This document shows positions 1 through 5,615 of a stretch of DNA of 8,862 bases, piece after piece. The translations under genes were made by a program, and so were the position numbers. Positions within the stretch are counted from its first letter, which is position 1. Each line of letters begins with the position of its first letter. The notes beneath the pieces are model-generated. The model made no database searches. It was not told the DNA's origin and worked only from the letters and a program-made list of their open reading frames with translations. The DNA comes from Ruminococcaceae bacterium UBA1244 (GTDB lineage Bacteria > Bacillota > Clostridia > Oscillospirales > Acutalibacteraceae): the NCBI GenBank assembly GCA_002308635.1, contig DBWG01000111.1:1-8862 (forward strand), written 5' to 3'.

Positions 1-15
1 CTGAACTACACCCGC
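1..15 (-). tRNA. 5' end of a tRNA gene, probably tRNA-Gly (partial)
   Basis: Read on the minus strand from position 15 to the window edge the sequence is GCGGGTGTAGTTCAG. This fits tRNA positions 1-15: a seven-base acceptor strand GCGGGTG, T8, A9, then the D-arm start GTTC, A14 and G15 (A-box core). From memory, GCGGGTGTAGTTCA is how many Firmicutes tRNA-Gly genes begin, so glycine is the best guess, but the anticodon lies outside the window and the isoacceptor cannot be read. A good minus-strand promoter sits immediately upstream, with a predicted start about 11 bases before G1, which is typical for a tRNA transcription unit. The alternative is a chance match of 15 bases. Confidence 0.72.
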
Positions 16-32
16 ATATCAGCGACTTAATT

Positions 33-61
33 ATATTAGCACATGATTCTTTAATTGTCAA
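33..61 (-). promoter_or_regulatory. tRNA promoter with UP-like A/T tract
   Basis: On the minus strand, TTGACA (61-56) and TAATAT (38-33) are separated by 17 bases, and the -10 is preceded by TGC, an extended -10 motif. An overlapping TATAAT lies at 35-30 but would need a 20-base spacer. The region just upstream on the same strand, plus positions about 62-102, is very rich in A and T tracts, like the UP elements of stable RNA promoters. The predicted start is near position 26, about 11 bases before the tRNA 5' end. Confidence 0.68.
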
Positions 62-135
62 TAGGTTTTTGAAAAAAAATTTGTTCTTAAAAAATATTTA
101 TTCCGTAAGGTCATAAACATCCATGAGACGTGATG

Positions 136-165
136 TTGACAATAATGACTGTGATGGGATATAAT
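136..165 (+). promoter_or_regulatory. Sigma-A type promoter of the flavin reductase unit
   Basis: TTGACA at 136-141 and TATAAT at 160-165, both perfect consensus, with an 18-base spacer. The predicted start is near 172, leaving a short leader before the ribosome binding site at 186-192. It also shows that an ATG at 130 in the same frame cannot be the start codon, because it lies upstream of the -35 box. Confidence 0.75.
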
Positions 166-185
166 TATAGCACAAAAAACAGACT

Positions 186-192
186 AAGGAGG
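186..192 (+). promoter_or_regulatory. Ribosome binding site fixing the start at 199
   Basis: AAGGAGG with six bases to the ATG at 199. Together with the promoter at 136-165 it decides for this start over the in-frame ATGs at 130 and 133 and others before 199. Confidence 0.85.
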
Positions 193-198
193 ATCACT

Positions 199-762
199 AT
201 GAAAAAGAATTTTGGTGCAAAAGCGGTTATTACCCCGCTGCCGGTACTGATAATCGCAACATACAATCAGGACGGTACCCCGAACGCTATGAACGCTGCC
301 TGGGGAGGTCAGTGCGGAAGAACTCACATCGCACTGAATCTCGGTGAACACGCAACAACGGAAAACATCCGCAGGAATCAGGCGTTCACAGTCAGCTTTG
401 CCGACAAAAAGAACCTTGTTGCTTCGGATTATGTCGGATTGGTTTCCGCAAAGAACGACAAGGACAAGATGAAAAAGTCAGGTCTTCACACCGAAAAAAG
501 CGAATTTGTCAATGCGCCCGTTATCACTGACTATCCGCTGACTCTTGAATGTAAGGTAGTTTCGATACGTGAAGAGCTTGGCGAGATCAGGGTCGTCGGT
601 GAAGTCGTCAACTGCTGTGCAGATGAGGAGATACTTGACGATAACGGCACTATCGACATCGGAAAGATAGAGGCACTTGTTTATGATTCGCCCTCACATT
701 CCTACAGGGTAGTAGGCGATGTTGTCGGAAGTGCTTTCAGCGCAGGCAAGGCTCTGAAGTGA
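199..762 (+). CDS. Flavin reductase-like FMN-binding protein
   Basis: A 187-residue protein of the flavin reductase-like family, which has an FMN-binding split-barrel fold. Visible family features are the N-terminal MKKNFGAK start, the PLPVLIIATYNQDGTPNAMN strand-turn segment (residues 13-32), the AAWGG segment just after it, TTEN and FTVSFA around residues 55-70, ASDYVG around 75-80, and a C-terminal YRVVGDVVGSAF. The length is normal for the family. No signal peptide or membrane segment is visible, so it is probably cytosolic. Members bind FMN and reduce flavins or other acceptors with NAD(P)H, but the physiological substrate cannot be told from sequence. It is the first gene of a two-gene unit with the zinc-ribbon protein 12 bases downstream. 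The family assignment is strong and the specific activity is open. Confidence 0.9.
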   Translation: MKKNFGAKAVITPLPVLIIATYNQDGTPNAMNAAWGGQCGRTHIALNLGEHATTENIRRNQAFTVSFADKKNLVASDYVGLVSAKNDKDKMKKSGLHTEKSEFVNAPVITDYPLTLECKVVSIREELGEIRVVGEVVNCCADEEILDDNGTIDIGKIEALVYDSPSHSYRVVGDVVGSAFSAGKALK

Positions 763-774
763 TCGGAGGGTGCT

Positions 775-1104
775 ATGACTCTTACGGACATTATTGAGCT
801 TAAAGAGAAGATCCTGATGTGCGGGGATGCCGATGAAGCCGCAGCCATACTTGATGAATACGGCGAAGACGGCGGCAGTGACATTGCGTTGAGGGTCTTT
901 GATTCGGTGAAAAATACCGGCGAAAAGAAATTTTCGTTCACAGAAGCAGAAGCGCTTTTTTGCGGCGGGGCATTGAAATGTCCTTCCTGCGGAAATGCCT
1001 CTCCCGATAAGATACTCAGCAATTCTTCCGAGCTGTTGTCTGATGATCCAGACACGCATTTCGGCTGCTGTGAATGCGGCGAACAGTTCACGGCAGGAGC
1101 ATAA
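775..1104 (+). CDS. Small zinc-ribbon protein of unknown function
   Basis: A 109-residue protein that I do not recognise. It starts with ATG after a GGAGG ribosome binding site (766-770), 12 bases behind the flavin reductase stop, so the two are probably cotranscribed. The N-terminal two thirds are acidic and probably helical, with many Ala, Asp and Glu residues. The C-terminal part has CPSCG (C69, C72) and, after a 25-residue acidic linker, CCECG (C98, C99, C101), so C69/C72 and C98/C101 can make a four-cysteine zinc ribbon. No membrane segment is visible. A hairpin terminator follows directly, so it is the last gene of the unit. Possible roles include protein or nucleic acid binding; neither is shown by the sequence. 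Confidence 0.75.
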   Translation: MTLTDIIELKEKILMCGDADEAAAILDEYGEDGGSDIALRVFDSVKNTGEKKFSFTEAEALFCGGALKCPSCGNASPDKILSNSSELLSDDPDTHFGCCECGEQFTAGA

Positions 1105-1112
1105 TATACAAT

Positions 1113-1150
1113 AAAAAAGTCCCGGAGCGCAATGATGCTCCGGGCTTTTG
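1113..1150 (+). terminator. Intrinsic terminator of the flavin reductase unit
   Basis: CCCGGAGC (1121-1128) and GCTCCGGG (1137-1144) form a perfect 8-bp GC-rich stem with an 8-base loop, followed by CTTTTG. An A-run before the stem (1113-1118) can pair with the T-run, so the hairpin may be longer. It begins 16 bases after the zinc-ribbon stop codon. Confidence 0.85.
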
Positions 1151-1219
1151 CGTTATCTACAATAATTCTTTTGAAATTATGTGCAATGTTGTAATCATTC
1201 CGAAAATAGATGTAATTCA

Positions 1220-1248
1220 TTGACAAAGGAAAAATAAAAATTTATAAT
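1220..1248 (+). promoter_or_regulatory. Perfect consensus promoter of the glycan gene block
   Basis: TTGACA at 1220-1225 and TATAAT at 1243-1248 with the ideal 17-base spacer. The spacer is mostly A. The predicted start is near 1255. That leaves only about 12 bases to the ATG at 1267 and about 27 to the ATG at 1282, and so favours the latter as start codon. No operator-like inverted repeat overlaps it that I can see. Confidence 0.8.
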
Positions 1249-1281
1249 AATACAGAATAATTATGTATGGGAATGTGGCTG

Positions 1282-2412
1282 ATGACGGTTTCGCTTTGTA
1301 TTGTTGCCTATAACGAAGAAGAAGCTTTGCACCTGCTTCTGGAACAGGTAAAAGCTCAGTCTTTTCCGAAAAAGAAAACAGAGATAGTTCTTGTCGACAG
1401 CGCTTCTTCTGACGGCACAAAGGATATTTTCCGGCGGTTTGCCGATGATAATAAAAATGAATATTTTTCTGTACAGGTGCTGGACAATCCCAAAAGGTCA
1501 CAGGCTGCCGGCTGGAATACTGCGATAAGTGCGGCGCTCGGAGATGTCATTATCCGGCTCGATGCTCACGCTGAGATACCGGAGGATTTTATCGAAGAAA
1601 ACATGAAGCTTATCGAAAGCGGAGAGGATGTCTGCGGCGGAGCAAGACCTAACAAAATACAGTCTCCGACTCCGATGAAGGAGGTTCTGTATCTTGCGGA
1701 AAGCTCTATGTTCGGCAGTTCTCCGGCTCAATACAGGAGAAGAACCGGAGAAAAGAAATATGTTGATTCCGTTTTTCACGCAGCCTACAGGCGGAGCGTT
1801 TTTGAAAAGGTCGGCGGGTTCAACGAGGATCTCGGCAGAACAGAGGATAACGAGCTTCACTGGCGCATACGCAGTGCCGGTTTCAGGATATGTCAGGGCG
1901 GAGAGATAGTCTCCTACCAGTACATAAGAGGAAAGCTTTCTTCGATGCTGAAACAGAAATACGGCAACGGAAAGTGGATAGGGCTTACGATGGGTGTGTG
2001 CTATCAGTGCATATCGTCATTTCATTTTGTGCCGTTCTTATTTGCGCTGTGCCTGTTATGTTCGCTGATACTTTTTGTCAGTTCGTTTATAACGGGGCTT
2101 TTGTGGATGGCTTATCCTTTTATTCTTGTTTTTGGGATATACCTTCTTGCAGACATTATGATGGCGGTCGCCGCCGTTGCCTCATATCCCAAAAAACATC
2201 CATTACAGCTGCTGCTTCCGGTATTCTTTTTCCTTCTGCACTGCGCATACGGTGTCGGAACGGCAGTCGGACTGCTGCAGCTTCCGTTCTATAAGCATAA
2301 GATCAAAAAGAAGGCACGGAAAACAGGCGTTTCTTCAAAGCAGCAGATAGAAAATGTACGTCAGTCTGTGATCGGAAATTCTCTGAAGTCAGGGGGTCGG
2401 GAGAATGGATAA
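1282..2412 (+). CDS. ExoA-like family 2 glycosyltransferase, membrane-bound
   Basis: A 376-residue GT-A glycosyltransferase of family 2. It begins MTVSLCIVAYNEEE, the usual nucleotide-binding strand of the family. VDSASSDGT follows near residue 40, then LDAHA with D94 and H96 at the DxD metal/nucleotide site, and GGFNEDL...EDNELHWR with E188 and D189 as likely acceptor-side acids. LDAHA and the overall plan resemble ExoA of succinoglycan synthesis. Three hydrophobic segments follow (roughly 247-272, 274-298, 308-330), with a basic cytosolic tail, so it works at the inner membrane face on a lipid-linked glycan. The sugar is unknown. In-frame ATGs at 1267 and 1273 are possible starts, but 1282 matches the family N-terminus and has a GGGA nine bases upstream. 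It overlaps the permease gene by 8 bases. Confidence 0.88.
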   Translation: MTVSLCIVAYNEEEALHLLLEQVKAQSFPKKKTEIVLVDSASSDGTKDIFRRFADDNKNEYFSVQVLDNPKRSQAAGWNTAISAALGDVIIRLDAHAEIPEDFIEENMKLIESGEDVCGGARPNKIQSPTPMKEVLYLAESSMFGSSPAQYRRRTGEKKYVDSVFHAAYRRSVFEKVGGFNEDLGRTEDNELHWRIRSAGFRICQGGEIVSYQYIRGKLSSMLKQKYGNGKWIGLTMGVCYQCISSFHFVPFLFALCLLCSLILFVSSFITGLLWMAYPFILVFGIYLLADIMMAVAAVASYPKKHPLQLLLPVFFFLLHCAYGVGTAVGLLQLPFYKHKIKKKARKTGVSSKQQIENVRQSVIGNSLKSGGRENG

Positions 2413-3277
2413 TGAAATGTGGATCAGCGCAAAAAAGAAGGGCTTTTTTGCGGTAATAAAGGAGTCATTTTGTCAGATTCCGGTTGAACACAGGGGCTTC
2501 TATAAGCAGATAGTGCTTCTTGCCAAGAACGATCTCATAAAAACCTACAAGGGCGCAGTCATAGGCCCGTTCTGGGCGGTAATGAAGCCGCTTTTTCAGC
2601 TTTTTGTATATTGGTTCGCTTTTACGATAGCATTGAACAGATCTCCTGTTGCCGGTGACATACCGTTTTTTGTATTTGCCATGACCGGATTCATTCCTTG
2701 GTGCTTTATGAGCGACTGTGTTTCAAGAGGGTCAAAATGTATCCGTGAGAACCGTCAGTTCGTCAACAAGATAGCGTTTCCGGTCTCTACGATACCGACA
2801 TACACTACCCTTTCAAAATTCTATGTCCATTTGTTCCTGTTTGTTCTGGCTTATGTATATCTTATCACACAGGGCTATTATCCTGATGTCTATCATCTCC
2901 AGCTTATCGGATATGCAGCCCTGATGTTTATGTTTTTCCTTGCGCTGACGTGGTCGCTTGCGCCGATGTGTGCGTTCAGCAAGGACCTTGAAAGCCTTAT
3001 AACCACGATAATGACCGGACTTTTCTGGCTTTCGGGCGTTTGCTTCAATTCCTACAAGATCGAGAATGATTTTGTCCGCAGGACAATGATGTTCAACCCG
3101 ATGACCTACTTCTGCAACGGTTACCGCAAATGCCTGCTGTATGACCAGTGGTTCTTTGAGGGCTTTTACCACCCCGATTATGAAAACCTGATCTTCCTTG
3201 CGGAGTTCGTTATTGTAGTACTGCTTGGCATATTCAACTATAGCCGACTGAGAAAACGCCTTCCTGACGTTTTGTGA
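2405..3277 (+). CDS. ABC-2 type polysaccharide export permease
   Basis: A 290-residue integral membrane protein of the ABC-2 permease family, like TagG and Wzm. After an N-terminal amphipathic region (about 1-50) come LAKNDLIKTYKGAVIGPFW, a segment typical of this group, and about six membrane helices (roughly 55-80, 86-105, 140-157, 170-195, 201-218, 263-283). FNPMTYFCNGYRKCLL near residues 225-240 is another family segment. Such permeases pair with a Wzt/TagH ATPase to export lipid-linked glycans. The ATG overlaps the end of the glycosyltransferase gene by 8 bases and has AGGGGG (2391-2396) upstream, so translation is probably coupled. No ATPase gene follows; the next gene is 230 bases away behind its own promoter. 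Substrate is unknown, but the neighbours point to a surface glycan. Confidence 0.9.
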   Translation: MDNEMWISAKKKGFFAVIKESFCQIPVEHRGFYKQIVLLAKNDLIKTYKGAVIGPFWAVMKPLFQLFVYWFAFTIALNRSPVAGDIPFFVFAMTGFIPWCFMSDCVSRGSKCIRENRQFVNKIAFPVSTIPTYTTLSKFYVHLFLFVLAYVYLITQGYYPDVYHLQLIGYAALMFMFFLALTWSLAPMCAFSKDLESLITTIMTGLFWLSGVCFNSYKIENDFVRRTMMFNPMTYFCNGYRKCLLYDQWFFEGFYHPDYENLIFLAEFVIVVLLGIFNYSRLRKRLPDVL

Positions 3278-3507
3278 CAAAGACGGGGATATCTTCGTAA
3301 AAAACGGAGATAATAAAATAATGCTTGATATCTGTTCCTTATCGGAGTACAATAAAAAATGTCCTGCCCGCCGTGCTGATTTTTGGACGGCGTGAGCGTT
3401 TACATAGATATTAAAGAAAAAGAAAAAGGAACTCTCTTCTGTACAATGCGCCCGATGTTTCGTCATTGAGCCTGACTGAGAGTATCCGGAAGAAGGGGTA
3501 ATACAGA
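3278..3507 (+). other. Intergenic gap with promoter and structured leader, no gene seen
   Basis: The first part holds the promoter at 3325-3353. The predicted leader holds an inverted repeat CGCCGT (3369-3374) / ACGGCG (3387-3392) with a 12-base loop that includes a T-run. GTCC (3361-3364) could pair alternatively with GGAC (3385-3388). No T-tract follows the stem, so it is not an obvious terminator. A purine-rich stretch (about 3412-3430) and the ribosome binding site AAGGGG (3493-3498) follow. Short open frames exist in all three plus frames, but none resembles a known protein. Confidence 0.5.
3325..3353 (+). promoter_or_regulatory. Promoter of the MBOAT-FkbH-ACP unit
   Basis: TTGATA at 3325-3330 and TACAAT at 3348-3353 with an exact 17-base spacer, each one mismatch from consensus. 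The predicted start is near 3360, giving a leader of about 148 bases before the GTG at 3508. It would let the acyl-transfer genes be expressed apart from the upstream glycosyltransferase and permease. Confidence 0.6.
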
Positions 3508-4956
3508 GTGGTATTTGCAGACCTGTTTTTTCTATATGGTTTTCTGCCGTTGTGCTTGCTGTTCTATTTTATGTTCAGAAAGCTTAATGCAAAAAACGTA
3601 GTACTTATTATTTTTTCATTGATATTCTATGCATGGGGAGAACCGCTGTATGTTCTCCTGCTGCTGTTCAGCGCAATGTTCAACTGGTTCATGGGCAGGA
3701 TGATAGCTCATCAGAAGGAATATCCCAAGGACGCAAAGCTTTGTGTTGCGATAGCCGTCACAGTTGATATCCTGCTGCTGCTGGTATTCAAGTATACGGG
3801 ATTCTTTGTTGAAAATATCAATGCCATACTTCCGTTTGAGATACCTTCGCCAAGGATATCTCTGCCGATAGGAATAAGCTTCTTCACTTTCCAGGCGATA
3901 TCCTATATCATCGACTGCTATTGGGAGAACGTCGTACCGCAGCAGAGCTTCAAGAAGTTTCTTCTCTATCTGTCGCTTTTCCCGCAGCTCATAGCAGGAC
4001 CTATCGTCCGCTACAGTGTTGTTGAGGAAGAGATAAACAACCGCAAGGTCACTGCCGCAGATATAAGTGAAGGTACACAGAGATTTATCGTAGGCCTTGC
4101 AAAGAAGGTCATTCTTGCAAACAGCCTTTACGGCATCGTCAAGCAGTTCTTTGGCGATGTAAATGCAAACCAATACAACGATGTTTCGTCCATGTCGTTC
4201 CTTGGAACATGGTTCGTTGTTATATGTTATTCGCTTTATGTCTATTTCGATTTCAGCGGATATTCCGATATGGCTATCGGACTCGGCAGGATATTCGGCT
4301 TCCACTTTGACGAAAACTTCAAGTATCCGTTCATCTGCAAGACTATCAGCGAGTTCTGGCAGAGATGGCACATCTCACTCAGCTCGTTCTTCAGAGATTA
4401 TCTGTTCTATGTTCCGATATTCGGCAGACCGAGAAAGTATCTCAACCTGTTCCTCGTGTGGTTCTGCACAGGAATGTGGCACGGCGCTGCATGGAACTAT
4501 ATCTTCTGGGGACTGTATTTCGGACTGTTCCTGCTGTTTGAGATCAAGCTCGGAAAGAAGCGCCTGAAAAAATGGCCGAAGGTGCTGACACATATCTACA
4601 GCAAGCTCGTTATCGTAATAGGATTCGGTATTTTCTGCTTCTCGGATATGACTCAGCTCGGAAACTTCTTTATGAATATTTTTGGAATAAGCGCATTCAC
4701 AAATCCGAATTTTGTATTCTCGGATCTGCTGACACAGAACGTGTTTATGAAAAATATTTTCCTGTTTATTGCTGCGATCATATTCTCCATGCCCGTTTTG
4801 CAGCTGCTCAAAAAGTTCTTCTTTGAATGGGGCAACAACGTGGTATATATTACGGGAAAGATGCTTGCAACGGCAGGCTGTCTGGCACTGCTCATATTGT
4901 CGAGCGTAATGCTTGTTGACCTGACAAACAACCCGTTCCTGTATTTCCGCTTCTGA
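3508..4956 (+). CDS. MBOAT family O-acyltransferase (AlgI/DltB-like)
   Basis: A 482-residue polytopic membrane protein of the MBOAT family, in the AlgI/PatA branch by length and motifs. It starts at GTG with AAGGGG 9 bases upstream, and MVFADLFFLYGFLPL is a typical N-terminus of this group. Visible family segments are LPIGISFFTFQAISYIIDCYW (about residues 116-136), LFPQLIAGPIVRY (about 157-169), YFDFSGYSDMAIGL, FWQRWHISLSSFFRDYL with H288, and MWHGAAWNYIFWG with the conserved H325. These two histidines match the catalytic or conserved pair of AlgI-like enzymes. About ten or more membrane helices are present. Members move an acyl group from a cytosolic donor across the membrane onto a glycan or a partner protein. 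The adjacent carrier protein suggests acyl-ACP as donor, which is inference. The gene appears complete. Confidence 0.93.
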   Translation: MVFADLFFLYGFLPLCLLFYFMFRKLNAKNVVLIIFSLIFYAWGEPLYVLLLLFSAMFNWFMGRMIAHQKEYPKDAKLCVAIAVTVDILLLLVFKYTGFFVENINAILPFEIPSPRISLPIGISFFTFQAISYIIDCYWENVVPQQSFKKFLLYLSLFPQLIAGPIVRYSVVEEEINNRKVTAADISEGTQRFIVGLAKKVILANSLYGIVKQFFGDVNANQYNDVSSMSFLGTWFVVICYSLYVYFDFSGYSDMAIGLGRIFGFHFDENFKYPFICKTISEFWQRWHISLSSFFRDYLFYVPIFGRPRKYLNLFLVWFCTGMWHGAAWNYIFWGLYFGLFLLFEIKLGKKRLKKWPKVLTHIYSKLVIVIGFGIFCFSDMTQLGNFFMNIFGISAFTNPNFVFSDLLTQNVFMKNIFLFIAAIIFSMPVLQLLKKFFFEWGNNVVYITGKMLATAGCLALLILSSVMLVDLTNNPFLYFRF

Positions 4957-4967
4957 CGCTCTGACAT

Positions 4968-4973
4968 AGGAGG
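4968..4973 (+). promoter_or_regulatory. Strong ribosome binding site of the DHHW-type gene
   Basis: AGGAGG with six bases to the ATG at 4980. An undamaged, optimal site suggests that the shortened downstream gene is still translated. Confidence 0.8.
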
Positions 4974-4979
4974 TATAAA

Positions 4980-5555
4980 ATGGAAAATAATATTCCCGAA
5001 CAGAATAAAGATGCAATAGATGAGACGGTCTCCGCTGAGGAGATCACCGCCGAAGAGGAAGAGGTTCAGGCTGAGGAAACGGATGCCGCTGAGGAAACAG
5101 CTTCCGAAGAGGAGACAGTTCCCGCTGAGAAAAAGGCACTGCCGGATAAAAAAACGGAAAAAGCTCCTGAAAGCCGTCCGAAGAAGTCCAAAAAGCCGAT
5201 CAACTCATATAAGAGGTCTACGATAAGACAGTTCTCTTCAACACTGTCGCTTTATATTATGGTGCCGGTAATTGCGGCAATACTTGTGTTTGTATGGTGC
5301 TTCCCTCGTTCTGAAAAATCGGAGATCGAGAACCGTAATCTGACGGAGTTCCCTGAGTTTTCGTTTGACAGATATTTCAGCGGAGGATTTACCTCCGGAA
5401 TAAACAAGTGGTTCACCGACACCACGCCGTACCGTGACGATATAAAAAATATGAGCAACTCGTTCAAGAATACCTTCGGCATCACGACCGATGACACCGT
5501 TCACGTTGTCGGCGAGATCAAAAAAGCACCAAAGACCCCTGTAAGAAGATCCTGA
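4980..5555 (+). CDS. DHHW/AlgX-type membrane protein, C-terminally truncated
   Basis: A 191-residue product that looks like only the N-terminal part of a DHHW family protein, the SGNH-hydrolase-like relatives of AlgX/AlgJ that accompany MBOAT acyltransferases. In order: an acidic hexapeptide repeat (residues 19-54), a basic stretch (about 56-84), one membrane helix (about 89-108), then SEIENRNLTEFPEFSF (about 113-128), FTSGINKWFTDTTPYRD and a short linker. The ENR-L-FP-F and F-D-PYRD segments are the recognisable start of the extracytoplasmic domain. The frame then ends at KTPVRRS, before any catalytic motif; full relatives are, as I recall, two to three times longer. It lies 23 bases after the MBOAT gene and 60 before the FkbH-type gene. 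Internal deletion, frameshift after deletion or assembly collapse are possible. A genuine short form acting as a membrane adaptor is less likely. Confidence 0.78.
   Translation: MENNIPEQNKDAIDETVSAEEITAEEEEVQAEETDAAEETASEEETVPAEKKALPDKKTEKAPESRPKKSKKPINSYKRSTIRQFSSTLSLYIMVPVIAAILVFVWCFPRSEKSEIENRNLTEFPEFSFDRYFSGGFTSGINKWFTDTTPYRDDIKNMSNSFKNTFGITTDDTVHVVGEIKKAPKTPVRRS
5034..5141 (+). repeat. Degenerate 18-bp tandem repeat coding acidic hexapeptides
   Basis: Six units of 18 bases lie in frame, encoding AEEITA, EEEEVQ, AEETDA, AEETAS, EEETVP and AEKKAL. The 7-mer GCTGAGG recurs at 5034, 5070 and 5088, and GCTGAGA at 5124, all at multiples of 18. The segment lies in the predicted cytosolic N-terminus of the DHHW-type protein. 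Confidence 0.7.
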
Positions 5556-5586
5556 TATTGACGGGCTGTTTGCGGCTCATCAGTGA
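5545..5586 (+). pseudogene. Possible leftover 3' end of the DHHW-type gene (+1 frame)
   Basis: One frame off from the upstream gene, 13 codons read EDPDIDGLFAAHQ and end at TGA (5584-5586), about 30 bases before the FkbH-type start. This would be normal spacing for the original end of the upstream gene. The codons fit the neighbourhood. It is too short to prove, and chance is a real alternative. Confidence 0.3.
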
Positions 5587-5615
5587 CGAATAAAAGAAAA
5601 AGGAATGAAACAAGT

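Noticed and set aside
130..198. N-terminal extension of the flavin reductase from an ATG at 130
   Set aside because: It lies before and inside the promoter at 136-165, has no ribosome binding site, and the extra residues do not fit the family. AAGGAGG at 186-192 fixes the start at 199.
3321..3395. A 24-codon open frame starting at ATG 3321 in the gap after the permease
   Set aside because: It overlaps the -35 and -10 boxes at 3325-3353 and resembles no protein; the purine stretch before it is only a weak site.
2813..3466. Antisense open frame of 217 codons
   Set aside because: It runs opposite to the permease gene and into the gap, has no recognisable domain, and its composition is that of a complement of a membrane protein.
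3278..3507. Remnant of the missing ABC transporter ATPase
   Set aside because: I read all three plus frames and saw no Walker A, Q-loop or signature segment, and no Wzt-like N-terminus.
3616..5016. Two long antisense frames opposite the MBOAT gene
   Set aside because: They mirror the codon bias of the MBOAT gene, contain no motif and lack translation signals.
5583..5615. GTG at 5583 as start of the FkbH-type protein
   Set aside because: No ribosome binding site precedes it, and the 11 extra residues are a lysine- and asparagine-rich read through the AAGGA site that serves the ATG at 5616.
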